A stretch of 54,227 bases of DNA from NCBI GenBank assembly GCA_937895435.1, contig CALAXT010000011.1, forward strand, positions 1 through 54,227. The letters run 5' to 3'. The first letter of the stretch is position 1; each line of letters begins with the position of its first letter. The stretch comes from an uncultured Paracoccaceae bacterium (GTDB taxonomy: Bacteria > Pseudomonadota > Alphaproteobacteria > Rhodobacterales > Rhodobacteraceae). The notes beneath the pieces were generated by a model. That model searched no databases and had not been told where the DNA came from. It worked only from the letters and a program-made list of their open reading frames with translations. The translations under genes and the position numbers were made by a program. Below are positions 35,338-45,351 of the stretch, piece by piece.

Positions 35338-36128
35338 CTATGCCGTCAAGCACGCCTGCGTCTGTTTCAAACATGCCCATGGCCACGGACGCTGATATAT
35401 CGCAACCATCGGCAAGTGTGCCGCCTGTCGCCCAGGCCATGCCACATCTGATGATTGTTGATGATGATGAGCGGATCCGAGGGCTGTTGGCCAAATTTCT
35501 TTACCGCAACGGATTTTTGGTGACACCCGCGCGCGATGCCGCCCAAGCCCGCCGCCTCTTGGCGGGGCTGGAATTTGATTTGATCGTCCTTGATGTGATG
35601 ATGCCCCAAGAAGATGGCATCACGCTTACCCGTGATTTGCGCCGGCATTTGACGACGCCGATCTTGCTGTTGACTGCCAAAGGCGAAACCAGCGACCGGA
35701 TTGCGGGTTTAGAGGCGGGGGCTGATGATTACCTGCCCAAACCCTTTGAACCAAAAGAGCTGCTGCTGCGTATCAATGCCATTTTGCGCCGGGTGCCTTT
35801 GGCACGCCCGGCTGAAATTTTGCCCAAAGTTCTGCACATGGGGGCTGTGAGGTATGATGTGGAACGTGCTGAGATGTGGCGGGGGGGCGAGTTGGTGCGC
35901 CTGACCGCAAGCGAGGTGCAATTGATGCGGATTTTTGCGGCCCATCCCGGCATCCCAATCAGCCGCTCCCGGTTGGTCGAAGATTTGGGCGGGGGCCGAG
36001 GGCAGGCACAAGAGCGCGCAATTGATGTGCAGATCACCCGCCTGCGCCGCAAGATTGAAGAAGACAGCCGCCAACCGCGCTATCTGCAAACCGTCCGCGG
36101 AGCGGGCTATATGTTGGCGCCTGACTAG
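35334..36128 (+). CDS. petR: OmpR-type response regulator PetR
   Basis: A 264-residue two-domain regulator. A ~36-residue N-terminal extension rich in Ser, Pro and Ala precedes the receiver domain (acidic pocket DDD 43-45, phosphoacceptor D87 in IVLDVMMP, lysine in LPKPFEP). The C-terminal winged helix includes LTASEVQLMRIFA and VQITRLRRKIEED, then LQTVRGAGYML. No histidine kinase lies nearby, which agrees with the orphan PetR of R. capsulatus. It overlaps petP by ATGA. Confidence 0.92.
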   Translation: MTMPSSTPASVSNMPMATDADISQPSASVPPVAQAMPHLMIVDDDERIRGLLAKFLYRNGFLVTPARDAAQARRLLAGLEFDLIVLDVMMPQEDGITLTRDLRRHLTTPILLLTAKGETSDRIAGLEAGADDYLPKPFEPKELLLRINAILRRVPLARPAEILPKVLHMGAVRYDVERAEMWRGGELVRLTASEVQLMRIFAAHPGIPISRSRLVEDLGGGRGQAQERAIDVQITRLRRKIEEDSRQPRYLQTVRGAGYMLAPD

Positions 36129-36208
36129 CGTTTGATCGGGCGGCATTTTTGGTGGGCGCGCGTCAGCTTTTTCTTGGCCTTGGCCGGATGCTGGGTTAGG
36201 CTTGGAAA

Positions 36209-37147
36209 ATGACAACTGCGCTTTTGACCCATCTTGATTGCTTAGATCACAGGCCTGCGCCGGGCCATCCTGAATGCCCCGAGCGGTTACAGGCGGTTAT
36301 GGCGGCGCTTGCCGATCCGCAATTTGATGGCCTTTATCGGGTCACAGCGCCCTTGGCAGATCTGGCGGATCTGCACCGCGCCCACCCGCAGGCCTATCTG
36401 GATCAGTTGCAAGCTGCAGTGCCCGCACAGGGTCTGGCCTATCTTGACCCAGACACGGCGCTGTCGCCGGGGTCATTGCAGGCGGCGCTGCGTGCGGTGG
36501 GGGCGGCGGTCCATGCCGTAGATTTGGTGATGGCGGGCCAGGTCAAAAACGCTTTTTGCGCAACACGCCCGCCCGGTCACCATGCCGAAACAGCCACGGC
36601 CATGGGGTTTTGCCTGCTGGGCACGGTGGCCATAGCGGCGCTGCATGCGTTGGATCATCATGGGTTGGCGCGCGTGGCGATCATGGATTTTGACGTGCAT
36701 CACGGCAATGGCACCCAAGACCTGCTTTGGAATGAACCCCGGGTTTTGTTCGCCTCAACCCACCAGCGTCCGTTGTTTCCCGGTTCGGGCGCGGCGGATG
36801 AGCGCGGTGCGCATGGCAGCAATATTTTGAACGTGCCCTTGGCCGCGGGCACAGATGGTGCTGGGTTTCGTGCGGTGATGGATCATCAGATCTTGCCAGC
36901 CCTTGATGCTTTTGCGCCCCAGTTGGTTTTGGTGTCGGCGGGGTTTGATGCCCATCGCGACGATCCGCTGGCGGGGCTGGGGCTGGGGGCTGAAGATTTT
37001 GCATGGGCGACAGCGCGTCTGTGTGATCTGGCAGATACGCATGCAGGTGGGCGGCTGGTCTCGACACTCGAAGGCGGATATGATCTGGAAGCGCTACGCG
37101 CCTGCGTTGCGGCGCATGTGGCGGTGCTGATGGAGCGAAGCGAATGA
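36209..37147 (+). CDS. Histone deacetylase family amidohydrolase
   Basis: A 312-residue zinc hydrolase of the HDAC/acetylpolyamine amidohydrolase family. It has GHPECPERLQAVMAAL, RPPGHHAE (tandem histidines), MDFDVHHGNGTQD with zinc ligands Asp and His, SAGFDAHRDDPL with the second aspartate, and TLEGGYDL. The substrate is likely an acetylated small molecule or lysine; it cannot be decided from sequence. The stop overlaps xseB by ATGA, tying it to the xseB-ispA-dxs run. Confidence 0.92.
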   Translation: MTTALLTHLDCLDHRPAPGHPECPERLQAVMAALADPQFDGLYRVTAPLADLADLHRAHPQAYLDQLQAAVPAQGLAYLDPDTALSPGSLQAALRAVGAAVHAVDLVMAGQVKNAFCATRPPGHHAETATAMGFCLLGTVAIAALHALDHHGLARVAIMDFDVHHGNGTQDLLWNEPRVLFASTHQRPLFPGSGAADERGAHGSNILNVPLAAGTDGAGFRAVMDHQILPALDAFAPQLVLVSAGFDAHRDDPLAGLGLGAEDFAWATARLCDLADTHAGGRLVSTLEGGYDLEALRACVAAHVAVLMERSE

Positions 37148-37404
37148 CCCAAAACCCTGATCAATCCCAAACCCCTGTCGAAGCCATGAGCTTTGAAGAC
37201 GCTATGGCCGCCTTGGAACAGGTGGTTGGGGCGTTGGAAAAGGGCGATGTGCCGCTGGATCAGTCGATCACGCTTTATGAACGGGGGGCCGCGCTTAAAG
37301 CCCATTGTGAGGCGCGGCTGAAAGCGGCCGAAGAAAAAGTGGCGCAGATCACATTGGGCGAGGGTGGCCAGCCACGCGGCATGACACCGGTGACGGGGCT
37401 CTGA
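37144..37404 (+). CDS. xseB: Exodeoxyribonuclease VII small subunit
   Basis: An 86-residue protein with the XseB core MSFEDAMAALEQVVGALEKG, then DVPLDQSITLYERGAALK. It forms helical hairpins that bind XseA. It starts within the stop of the HDAC-like gene and its stop shares a base with the ispA ATG (TGATG), giving a fully coupled operon. Confidence 0.95.
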   Translation: MTQNPDQSQTPVEAMSFEDAMAALEQVVGALEKGDVPLDQSITLYERGAALKAHCEARLKAAEEKVAQITLGEGGQPRGMTPVTGL

Positions 37405-38270
37405 TGTTTGCGTCTCGGCTGGCGTGGGCCGCTGATCTGGTTCAGGCGCATTTTGATTTGATTTTAGCCGGTCTGGACGATCAGCCGGTCAGCCATGCCA
37501 TGGGGTATGCCCTGCGCGGTGGTAAGCGGCTGCGTGGTTTTTTGGTTTTGGAGAGTGCAGCACTTTATGGGCTGAAACCAGGGCAGGCCTTGGCCGCGGC
37601 GGCCGCAGTTGAGGCGCTGCATGCCTATTCTCTTATTCATGATGATTTGCCTTGTATGGATGATGACGACCTGCGCCGGGGTTTGCCGACGGTGCATGTG
37701 AAATGGGATGATGCCACCGCTGTTTTGGCAGGCGATGCCTTGCAATCTCTGGCGTTTGAATTGCTGTGTGACCCCGGTTTGGGCGGCGCGGATCGGCGGA
37801 TTGATCTGGTGGCAAGCTTGGCAATGGCGGCTGGTGGACGTGGCATGGTGTTGGGGCAGGCGCAGGACATTGCTGCAGAAACCGCAGCCCATGCGCTGAC
37901 ATTGGCCGAAATCACCACGCTGCAGGCCAATAAGACGGGCGCTCTGATCCGGTGGTCGGCCGAGGCGGGTGCCCGCTTGGCTGGCCAAGATCCTGCACCC
38001 CTGACCCGTTATGCAACGGCGCTGGGTTTGGCGTTTCAGATTGCTGATGATATTTTGGATGTCACGGGCGATGCCGCCACAGCTGGAAAGCGGGTGGGTA
38101 AGGATGCTGATGCGGGCAAAGCCACCTTTGTGTCTTTGCTGGGATTGGATGGCGCGCGCGCCCGTGCGCAAGCTTTGATCACAGAAGCGGAAGCCGCGCT
38201 TGACACCTTTGGTTCCAGCGCAGAAACTTTACGCCAAGCGGCACGCTTTGTCGTTGCGCGCGATAAGTAA
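37404..38270 (+). CDS. ispA: Polyprenyl (farnesyl) diphosphate synthase
   Basis: A 288-residue prenyltransferase that joins isopentenyl and allylic diphosphates. [14 protein letters not shown] binds the diphosphate. The first aspartate-rich motif is in [15 protein letters not shown] and the second in [13 protein letters not shown]. It sits between xseB and dxs, the standard order. Chain length (C10 to C20) is not certain from sequence. Confidence 0.94.
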   Translation: MFASRLAWAADLVQAHFDLILAGLDDQPVSHAMGYALRGGKRLRGFLVLESAALYGLKPGQALAAAAAVEALHAYSLIHDDLPCMDDDDLRRGLPTVHVKWDDATAVLAGDALQSLAFELLCDPGLGGADRRIDLVASLAMAAGGRGMVLGQAQDIAAETAAHALTLAEITTLQANKTGALIRWSAEAGARLAGQDPAPLTRYATALGLAFQIADDILDVTGDAATAGKRVGKDADAGKATFVSLLGLDGARARAQALITEAEAALDTFGSSAETLRQAARFVVARDK

Positions 38271-38314
38271 GTAAGAACGGTCTCCATGACCGTCATATGG
38301 GAGGGCAAAGGCCC

Positions 38315-40243
38315 ATGACAGATCGCACAGCGACCCCGATTCTTGATCGAGTGAAGACGCCCGCCGATATGAAACGCCTGAGCGATCGCGAGTTGCGGCA
38401 ACTGGCTGATGATGTGCGCAATGAAACCATTGCGGCGGTTTCTGTCACGGGGGGGCATTTGGGCGCTGGGCTTGGGGTGGTGGAACTGACCGTGGCATTG
38501 CATGCGGTGTTTGATACGCCGCATGACAAACTGATCTGGGATGTCAGTCACCAATGCTATCCGCACAAAATTCTGACAGGTCGGCGTGACCGGATGCTGA
38601 CGCTGCGCAAAGAGGGTGGGCTGAGCGGTTTTACCAAACGCAGCGAATCGCCCTATGATCCGTTTGGCGCGGCGCACAGTTCCACCTCAATTTCTGCCGC
38701 GCTGGGCTTTGCGGTGGCGCGCGATTTGGGCGGGGCGCCTGCCCATGGAATTGGCGATTGCATTGCCGTGATTGGTGACGGGTCGATCAGCGCGGGCATG
38801 GCCTATGAGGCGATGAACAATGCGGGCCATTTGGGCAAGCGTCTGATTGTGATTTTGAATGATAATGAAATGAGCATCGCACCGCCAGTGGGGGCAATGT
38901 CGGCCTATTTGTCGCGGCTCTACACTGTGAATCCGCTGCATGATCTTAAGGCCGCCGCCAAAGGCGCCGTGTCATTGTTGCCAGAGCCGTTTCGCGAAGG
39001 GGCGCGGCGGGCAAAAGATATGCTGAAACACATGACCGTGGGCGGCACGCTGTTTGAAGAACTGGGCTTTGATTACATCGGCCCCGTTGATGGCCATGAT
39101 ATGGAGGTGCTGTTGTCGGTGCTGCGCACCGTGCAGATGCGCGCCACAGGCCCGACGCTGATCCATGTTATGACGCAAAAGGGCAAAGGTTACGCCCCAG
39201 CCGAACGCGCCCGCGACAAGGGCCATGCCACTGCCAGCTTTGATGTTTTGACTGGTGCGCAAAAAAAGACACCATCAAACGCACCCAGCTATACCAAGGT
39301 CTTTGCTCAATCGCTGATCCAACAGGCCGAAGTGGACAGCCGCGTTGTGGCGATTACGGCTGCTATGCCCGATGGCACGGGCCTGAATCTTTTTGCCGAA
39401 CGCTTTCCCAGCCGGACCTTTGATGTTGGTATCGCAGAACAGCACGCCGTCACCTTTGCTGCAGGGCTGGCAGCTGGGGGTATGAAACCGTTTTGTGCGC
39501 TTTATTCCACATTTTTGCAGCGTGGTTATGATCAGATTGTTCATGATGTGGCGTTGCAGCGGTTGCCGGTGCGCTTTGCGATTGACCGCGCTGGGTTGGT
39601 TGGGGCTGATGGTGCCACGCACGCGGGTGCGTTTGACGTGGCGTTTTTGGCCAATCTGCCGGGCATCATCGTGATGGCTGCCGCTGATGAGGCCGAGCTG
39701 GTGCATATGGTGGCCACGGCTGCAGCTTATGACGAGGGGCCGTCGGCTTTTCGGTTTCCGCGCGGTGACGGTGTTGGGGTTGATATGCCCGAACGTGGGG
39801 TTCCGCTGGAAATTGGCCGTGGCCGGATGATCCGCAAGGGCAGCCGCGTGGCGTTGCTGTCCTTTGGCACGCGTTTGTCTGAGGTGTTGCTGGCCGCTGA
39901 TGCTTTGGCCGCGCGCGGGATTGAACCGACCGTGGCCGATGCCCGCTTTGCCAAACCGCTTGATCGGGATCTGATCTTGGGGCTGGCGCGCGATCACGAG
40001 GCGGTCATTACAATTGAAGAGGGTGCGATTGGGGGCTTTGGCAGCCATGTTGCGCAGTTACTGGCAGATGAGGGCGTTTTTGACAAAGGGCTGCGGTTCC
40101 GCTCGATGGTGCTGCCCGATACGTTCATCGATCAGGCCAGCCCCGAGGCGATGTATGCCGTGGCTGGCATGAACGCCCCCCAGATTGAGGCGAAAGTTCT
40201 CGAAGTTCTGGGCGTTGCCATGATGAATGAGCGGCGGGCCTAA
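38315..40243 (+). CDS. dxs: 1-deoxy-D-xylulose-5-phosphate synthase
   Basis: A 642-residue thiamine diphosphate enzyme that makes DXP from pyruvate and glyceraldehyde 3-phosphate, the first step of the MEP isoprenoid pathway. The ThDP-Mg site is [16 protein letters not shown], the active-site histidine lies in [13 protein letters not shown]-like [11 protein letters not shown], and the pyrimidine domain has [14 protein letters not shown]. The ATG at 38315 ([10 protein letters not shown]) has GGGAGGG upstream; the ATG six codons earlier encodes that site and is not used. It lies 44 bases after ispA. Confidence 0.96.
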   Translation: MTDRTATPILDRVKTPADMKRLSDRELRQLADDVRNETIAAVSVTGGHLGAGLGVVELTVALHAVFDTPHDKLIWDVSHQCYPHKILTGRRDRMLTLRKEGGLSGFTKRSESPYDPFGAAHSSTSISAALGFAVARDLGGAPAHGIGDCIAVIGDGSISAGMAYEAMNNAGHLGKRLIVILNDNEMSIAPPVGAMSAYLSRLYTVNPLHDLKAAAKGAVSLLPEPFREGARRAKDMLKHMTVGGTLFEELGFDYIGPVDGHDMEVLLSVLRTVQMRATGPTLIHVMTQKGKGYAPAERARDKGHATASFDVLTGAQKKTPSNAPSYTKVFAQSLIQQAEVDSRVVAITAAMPDGTGLNLFAERFPSRTFDVGIAEQHAVTFAAGLAAGGMKPFCALYSTFLQRGYDQIVHDVALQRLPVRFAIDRAGLVGADGATHAGAFDVAFLANLPGIIVMAAADEAELVHMVATAAAYDEGPSAFRFPRGDGVGVDMPERGVPLEIGRGRMIRKGSRVALLSFGTRLSEVLLAADALAARGIEPTVADARFAKPLDRDLILGLARDHEAVITIEEGAIGGFGSHVAQLLADEGVFDKGLRFRSMVLPDTFIDQASPEAMYAVAGMNAPQIEAKVLEVLGVAMMNERRA

Positions 40244-40261
40244 AAGACACGGGCCGGTTGT

Positions 40262-40278
40262 GGGGGCGTTTAGCCCCC
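40262..40278 (+). terminator. Terminator after dxs
   Basis: GGGGGC (40262-40267) pairs with GCCCCC (40273-40278) across a 5-base loop, followed by TT. It overlaps the last codons of the convergent epimerase-like gene. Confidence 0.6.
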
Positions 40279-41163
40279 TTCGGCGTCCAATATCGCCGCA
40301 AGCCCGCTGTAATAATCAGGATAGGCCAGTGTAACACCCAAGTCTTGGCGGATGCGTGTGTTGGAAACACGTTTGCTTTCGGCGTAAAACGCCCGCGCTT
40401 GGGGTGACAGATCTGCCATATCGGCATCTGCGAGTGGTGGCGGTGGCAGACTTAACAGATGGGCGGCATGGCTCAGCACATCTTCGGGGGGGGCGGGCAG
40501 ATCATCGGCCACGTTGTAAATCGTGCCCGGAGCAGGGTTGTTGATCGATGCGGCCAGAACAGTTGCAATGTCATCAACGTGGATGCGCGAAAAGAACTGC
40601 CCCGGTTTGATGACCCGTTTTGCTGTGCCCGCGCGCAATTTTGAAAAAGGGCCACGGCCGGGGCCATAGATGCCGGCCAATCTAAAGACGTGCAGTGGCA
40701 AGCCACTTTGCGCGGCCAGATCACGCCAGCCCTGCTCGGCATGGGCGCGGGCCTGGCCGCGCGTTGTGCCGGGGTCAGGTGGGGTGGTTTCATCAACCCA
40801 ATCGCCGCCATGGTGGCCATAGACGCCGGTGGATGACAGATATCCCACCCACTTCAGGTGCCGGGCCGCCTGCGCCAAATCATCGCCATACGCGGCCAAA
40901 ACTGGGTCTTGGCCTGAATCGGGCCCAACCGATGATAAAACATGACTGGCCTTTGCCAAGGCTGCGCGAAATGCGGCCGCGCCCTGTGCGGCATCTTCGG
41001 GCGCTGGGGGAAAGATCAGGGGTGTCACCCCACTGGCAGCCAAGGCATGCGCCTTTTGCGGGCTGCGGGTGGTACCGATGATCTGCCATCCTGCGGCCAT
41101 CAGGCGCGGGGCAAGGGCTTGGGCGCTGTAGCCATGCCCAATGGAAAAAAGCGTCTTTGTCAT
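40270..41163 (-). CDS. NAD-dependent epimerase-like protein (atypical SDR)
   Basis: A 297-residue Rossmann-fold protein beginning MTKTLFSIGHGYSAQALAPR. It has YLSSTGVYGHHGGDWVDE, and FRLAGIYGPGRGPFSKLRAG, typical of the YeeZ/SDR_a5 branch. The canonical YxxxK is not clear, so the activity is uncertain. The ATG at 41163 gives the family start; the frame is open for 74 codons upstream without similarity. It is divergent to the methyltransferase gene. Confidence 0.82.
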   Translation of the reverse strand: MTKTLFSIGHGYSAQALAPRLMAAGWQIIGTTRSPQKAHALAASGVTPLIFPPAPEDAAQGAAAFRAALAKASHVLSSVGPDSGQDPVLAAYGDDLAQAARHLKWVGYLSSTGVYGHHGGDWVDETTPPDPGTTRGQARAHAEQGWRDLAAQSGLPLHVFRLAGIYGPGRGPFSKLRAGTAKRVIKPGQFFSRIHVDDIATVLAASINNPAPGTIYNVADDLPAPPEDVLSHAAHLLSLPPPPLADADMADLSPQARAFYAESKRVSNTRIRQDLGVTLAYPDYYSGLAAILDAEGG

Positions 41164-41238
41164 GGATGCACCATCCGGCTTTCTGTGCGGGCTTGCAAGA
41201 TGCTTGATTTCACACCCCCACAGGTGCAGGCTTTGGGA

Positions 41239-41874
41239 ATGGCCACCCCCACAGACCCCTCGCCCGATCTTGATGCCGCCTATGGGCTGCACAGCCCGTC
41301 TGATTCGGTGCGGCTTTATCGTGCATGGGCTGCCAGTTATGACAGTGGTTTTGCCCAACGCACCGGTTATCTTTTGCCCGGTCATGTTGCTGGCGCGTTT
41401 GTTGAGGCAGGCGGGCAGGGGCCGGTGCTGGATGTTGGGGCTGGCACCGGGCTTTTGGCTGCAAGATTGGCCGATTTTTCTGTAAGCCCTGTCGATGGTG
41501 TGGATATTTCAGCAGAAATGCTAACCGAGGCCATCGCCAAATCGGTATATCGTCAGACATTTTTGGCTGATTTGACGGCGCCGCTGCCGATGGCAGATTC
41601 GGGCTATTGTGGCATTGTCAGTTCTGGCACGTTTACCCAAGGCCACGTTGGCCCGGCGGCGTTTGATGAATTGCTGCGGATTGCTGCGCCGGGGGCGGTC
41701 TTTGCACTGTCGATCAACGTGGCGGTCTTTAAGCCCTGTGGTTTTGCAGACAAATTAGATGCGTTAAGGGGACAAATTTGCCGCGTGACGCTGGCTGAGG
41801 CACCGATTTATGCAGCCCCGGACCCAGATCATGCCGCCGACCGCGCCATGATCCTTTGTTTTACCAAACGCTAA
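41239..41874 (+). CDS. Class I SAM-dependent methyltransferase
   Basis: A 211-residue methyltransferase with the SAM-binding VLDVGAGTGLLAARL (motif I), DGVDISAEML (motif II) and GIVSSGTFTQGHVGPAAFDE (post-motif). The substrate is unknown. An ATG at 41200 would add 13 residues; the ATG at 41239 better fits the family start at DLDAAYGLHSPSDSVRLYR. It is divergent to the epimerase-like gene and convergent with argF. Confidence 0.82.
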   Translation: MATPTDPSPDLDAAYGLHSPSDSVRLYRAWAASYDSGFAQRTGYLLPGHVAGAFVEAGGQGPVLDVGAGTGLLAARLADFSVSPVDGVDISAEMLTEAIAKSVYRQTFLADLTAPLPMADSGYCGIVSSGTFTQGHVGPAAFDELLRIAAPGAVFALSINVAVFKPCGFADKLDALRGQICRVTLAEAPIYAAPDPDHAADRAMILCFTKR

Positions 41875-41890
41875 GATGTTTGCCCAAACC

Positions 41891-41912
41891 TTGCGCGGAG
41901 GGGGGGGCGCAA
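41891..41912. other. Hairpin with G-rich loop between methyltransferase and argF
   Basis: TTGCGC (41891-41896) pairs with GCGCAA (41907-41912) around a loop containing a run of eight G. It lies between convergent stops and may act as a terminator, though there is no clear T-run. Confidence 0.35.
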
Positions 41913-41916
41913 ACCC

Positions 41917-42843
41917 TTAGAGGCCGAGACACCAGCGCATCACGGCCTTTTGCGCGTGCAGGCGGTTTTCGGCCTCATCAAATACCACCGAATGTGGGCC
42001 ATCCATCACGGCGTTTGTCACCTCATCCTCGCGGTGGGCGGGCAGGCAATGCATGAACAGCGCATCAGGCTTTGCTGCGGCCATCAGTCGGTCGTTGACC
42101 TGATAGCCCCGCAGTTGATTGTGGCGACGTTCGCGCGTGGATTGGCTGTCATGCATTGACACCCACGTGTCAGTCACCAACAAATCTGCACCCGCCACTG
42201 CCAACATCGGATCACGTTCAATCGTGACCTCAACGCCTTGGGCGCGGGCCTGCGCCACGAAAACCGCTTCGGGGTCCAGCGGTTCGGGGCCGGTAAAGGT
42301 AAAGTTGAAACCAAATTGCCCGGCCGCATGCAAAAACGATGCACAGACATTGTTGCCATCGCCTGACCAGACCACTTTACGGCCCCGGATTGGGCCACGG
42401 TGTTCTTCGTATGTCATGATATCGGCCATGATCTGACACGGATGGGTGCGATTGGTCAGCCCATTTATCACGGGCACTGTGGCGTGTTCGGCCAATTCCA
42501 GCAAAACCGCCTCTTCATAGGTGCGGATCATGATCATATCGACATAGCGCGACAAAACGCGGGCGGTATCTGCGATGGTCTCACCATGGCCCAACTGCAT
42601 TTCCGCGCCAGACAGAACCATAGTCTGCCCGCCCATTTGCCGCACACCCAAATCAAACGACACCCGTGTACGGGTTGAGGGTTTTTCAAAGATCAGCGCG
42701 ACCATCTTGCCCGCCAGTGGCTGGCTGTCATCGGGGGCGCCTTTGGCGCGGTCACCGCGGGCGATTTTCATTTCGCGGGCATGGATCAGGATGTTGCGCA
42801 AATCGTCAGCGCTGGTTTTGTGAATATCAAGAAAATGGTTCAT
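41917..42843 (-). CDS. argF: Ornithine carbamoyltransferase
   Basis: A 308-residue enzyme converting ornithine and carbamoyl phosphate to citrulline in arginine synthesis. The carbamoyl-phosphate site is [13 protein letters not shown], with [19 protein letters not shown] and the ornithine site [13 protein letters not shown]. The ATG at 42843 ([11 protein letters not shown]) is used; 21 codons of open frame upstream are not conserved. It is downstream of argD by 79 bases on the same strand. Confidence 0.96.
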   Translation of the reverse strand: MNHFLDIHKTSADDLRNILIHAREMKIARGDRAKGAPDDSQPLAGKMVALIFEKPSTRTRVSFDLGVRQMGGQTMVLSGAEMQLGHGETIADTARVLSRYVDMIMIRTYEEAVLLELAEHATVPVINGLTNRTHPCQIMADIMTYEEHRGPIRGRKVVWSGDGNNVCASFLHAAGQFGFNFTFTGPEPLDPEAVFVAQARAQGVEVTIERDPMLAVAGADLLVTDTWVSMHDSQSTRERRHNQLRGYQVNDRLMAAAKPDALFMHCLPAHREDEVTNAVMDGPHSVVFDEAENRLHAQKAVMRWCLGL

Positions 42844-42922
42844 AGGACGCTTTCGGCGTTGGGACAGGGATAGGCGCAGCAGCAACAGGCCATGCTGCAA
42901 CCACAAGAATTGAAACAGATGC

Positions 42923-44107
42923 TCAGGCCGTGGGTGGTGTGCGCAGGCTTTGCGCCACAGCCCCCAGCCGGGCGATAGCCTCAGAGATATCTTCGTCTGG
43001 GATATTGAGCGGCGGCAAAAGGCGAATGACGTTATCGCCTGCCGGCACCATCAGCAGATGCTGGACGTGGCCTGCTTTGACCACATCGGTGTTAAGTACC
43101 ACACATTTGATCCCCAGCATCAATCCCGCCCCGCGCACGCTTTCAAAGACGTCGGGGTATTCAGCCACAAGACCCTCCAGCTTTTGGCGCAGCAGGGCAG
43201 ATTTGCGGTTAACGTCGGCCAGAAATGCCGGGTCGGCGATGATCTTCATCACTTCAAGCCCGACCGCGCAGCCCAACGGATTGCCGCCATAGGTTGATCC
43301 GTGGCTGCCCGCGGTCATGCCACTGGCGGCACGTTCGGTGGCCAGCACCGCCCCCAGTGGAAATCCGCCGCCAATGCCTTTGGCCACCATCATGATGTCG
43401 GGGGTGATCCCGGCCCATTCATGGGCAAACAGCTTGCCGGTACGACCCATGCCGCATTGCACTTCATCCAAGATCATCAGGGTGCCGGTGCTGTCGCACA
43501 GATCGCGCAAACCTTTCAGGCACGCATCGGGCAACGGGCGGATGCCGCCCTCACCTTGAACGGGTTCCACCATGACGGCGGCGGTCGTGTGGTCAAAGGC
43601 TGCGCGTAGCGCATCATGATCGCCAAAGGGCAGATGCACAAAACCCGGCAACAATGGCCCAAAGCCTTTGACCATCTTTTCCCCGCCCGATGCCGAAATT
43701 GCCCCGGTCGAGCGGCCATGAAAACTGCCCGAAAATGTCAGAATGTTGACGCGTTCGGGGTGGCCCTGCTCATACCAAAACTTGCGCGCCATCTTGATGG
43801 CAAGCTCGGCGGCCTCGGTGCCGGAATTGGTGAAAAAAACGGTATCGGCAAAGGTCTCTGCCACCAGTGTTTCGGCCAAAGCGGTCTGCTGCGGAATTTG
43901 GTAAAGGTTTGACACATGCCACAGCTTGGCTGCCTGTTCTGTCAACGCGGCAACCAATGCCGGGTTGGCATGGCCCAAAGCGTTGACTGCGATGCCTGCG
44001 GTCAAGTCGAGATAGCGGCTGCCATCGGCCTCGGTCAGCCAAGCACCCTGGCCTGAAACAAACGAAAGCGCGGCGCGGTTATAGGTGGGAAGAACGGGGG
44101 AGATCAT
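42923..44107 (-). CDS. argD: Acetylornithine aminotransferase
   Basis: A 394-residue class III PLP enzyme converting acetylglutamate semialdehyde to acetylornithine. It has [18 protein letters not shown], the cofactor aspartate in [15 protein letters not shown], and the lysine in [17 protein letters not shown]. The ATG at 44107 ([12 protein letters not shown]) is chosen over one 12 codons earlier. It precedes argF in a two-gene arginine operon. Confidence 0.95.
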   Translation of the reverse strand: MISPVLPTYNRAALSFVSGQGAWLTEADGSRYLDLTAGIAVNALGHANPALVAALTEQAAKLWHVSNLYQIPQQTALAETLVAETFADTVFFTNSGTEAAELAIKMARKFWYEQGHPERVNILTFSGSFHGRSTGAISASGGEKMVKGFGPLLPGFVHLPFGDHDALRAAFDHTTAAVMVEPVQGEGGIRPLPDACLKGLRDLCDSTGTLMILDEVQCGMGRTGKLFAHEWAGITPDIMMVAKGIGGGFPLGAVLATERAASGMTAGSHGSTYGGNPLGCAVGLEVMKIIADPAFLADVNRKSALLRQKLEGLVAEYPDVFESVRGAGLMLGIKCVVLNTDVVKAGHVQHLLMVPAGDNVIRLLPPLNIPDEDISEAIARLGAVAQSLRTPPTA

Positions 44108-44165
44108 GATGTCAGCCTGTTTATCAAAGCCCAGACCTGCCAAAGGCCGGGCGCGGTGTCAATTT

Positions 44166-44193
44166 TTTTAAAAGCGCACGTGGGCCTTTAAAA
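44166..44193. promoter_or_regulatory. 28-bp inverted repeat centred on CACGTG, upstream of argD
   Basis: TTTTAAAAGCGCAC (44166-44179) is inversely repeated by GTGGGCCTTTAAAA (44180-44193) with two mismatches out of 14 and no spacer, placing CACGTG at the centre. It lies 59-86 bases upstream of the argD start, a usual position for a promoter or operator. The symmetric TTTAAA flanks look like a dimeric protein site rather than a terminator. Confidence 0.45.
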
Positions 44194-44334
44194 CAGAAAT
44201 TGGGGATTTTTCGCGCAATTTTTCGCAATTAAACACGACAACGTGGGTAATAAGCCCAGCATCACGCCCCAAGTGCTCGGATTGTGGGCAATCTTAGCGT
44301 CGTCGCAGCCGAATGGCCGGGACACTGAGGGGCG

Positions 44335-44364
44335 CTGTATGCATCATGGATGAAGCGCATACAG
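44335..44364. other. Hairpin-forming inverted repeat upstream of gcrA
   Basis: CTGTATGC (44335-44342) pairs perfectly with GCATACAG (44357-44364) across a 14-base loop. It lies about 190-220 bases upstream of gcrA. No role is evident. Confidence 0.3.
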
Positions 44365-44555
44365 GCTGTTGTGGTGGGCTGTAAAGCGGGGTTTTGCGGG
44401 GTCTGCGTGTCAGATCTGTAAGCGGTGCTTGAATTCACCCCGCCGGATGTGTAAATCAGGGTGTCCCGGCCAGATCGCTGGGGCAATACCCATACCCACA
44501 CCCAATCCACGGATGTTTTGCAACAAGTCCCGTGGTGCAGATTGAAAGGCCCCCC

Positions 44556-45269
44556 ATGTCCTGGACCGACGAGCGTGTCGAGACGCTGAAAAAGATGTGG
44601 GGTGAGGGCCAGAGTGCAAGCCAGATCGCCAAGGAACTGGGCGGTGTGACCCGCAATGCCGTTATTGGCAAAGTGCATCGTTTGGGTTTGTCGAACCGGG
44701 TAGGCCCGGGGGGGGCAGCTGAGGGTGGTGAGCCATCCGAACCCGTGACCCTTGATCAACACCTTGAAGCGCGCGCCGCTGAAGCCCCTGAACCCGCGGC
44801 GGTCGCCGCGGCGCCGAAATCTGCAGCCACCCAAGCCAGCCCCTTGGCTGAGCCGGTTGTCGCTGCCAAATCCCCGGTGGTTGAAACACCCAGCGTCGAA
44901 GAAGAGACGGATGTTAAGGTTGCAGTTGCAGCCCCGCCGCCACCCCAGCAATCGCCCTTGGTATCGTCAAACGCGCCGGTGCCGCTGCGCCGCCCTATTA
45001 TGACAGCAGGCCAGCCGTTGCCACCGCAGCCTTCGGCCAACGAAATCAGCCCCGAAACGTTGGCCACAGCGCGTGAGCTGGAAAAACGCGCCAAGCGGCT
45101 TTCCCTGATGGAGCTGACCGAGCGCACCTGTAAATGGCCGATCGGCGATCCTGCGACCCCTGAGTTTTGGTTTTGTGGTTTGCCATCTGAGGCGGGTAAG
45201 CCCTATTGCGAAACCCACGTCAGTGTGGCGTTCCAACCCATGAGCGCGCGGCGCGACCGGCGCCGTTAG
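44556..45269 (+). CDS. gcrA: GcrA cell cycle regulator
   Basis: A 237-residue regulator beginning [20 protein letters not shown], with [20 protein letters not shown], the GcrA DNA-binding helix-turn-helix. A long Ala/Pro-rich linker (about residues 60-165) leads to the C-terminal [19 protein letters not shown] and YCETH segment, which binds sigma-70. In Caulobacter GcrA recognises GANTC-methylated promoters with CcrM. The ATG at 44556 matches the family; an in-frame start 8 codons earlier is not used. Confidence 0.95.
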   Translation: MSWTDERVETLKKMWGEGQSASQIAKELGGVTRNAVIGKVHRLGLSNRVGPGGAAEGGEPSEPVTLDQHLEARAAEAPEPAAVAAAPKSAATQASPLAEPVVAAKSPVVETPSVEEETDVKVAVAAPPPPQQSPLVSSNAPVPLRRPIMTAGQPLPPQPSANEISPETLATARELEKRAKRLSLMELTERTCKWPIGDPATPEFWFCGLPSEAGKPYCETHVSVAFQPMSARRDRRR

Positions 45270-45351
45270 GCGCTGTTGCCTGTGCGGTCTGTGCAGATCG
45301 CTGAAACTTATCACTGAAACCCATCCCCGCCGCCGCGGTGTCAGAGGGCGC

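Larger units (their letters stand above)
44108..44555. other. 448-bp divergent gap between argD and gcrA
   Basis: This is the longest gene-free stretch. It holds a 28-bp inverted repeat at 44166-44193, a hairpin at 44335-44364, and AT-rich sequence at 44160-44240 likely to include the argD promoter. No open frame with gene-like features, tRNA or mobile element is visible. The sequence from 44370 to 44555 shows nothing recognisable beyond the presumed gcrA leader. Confidence 0.6.
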
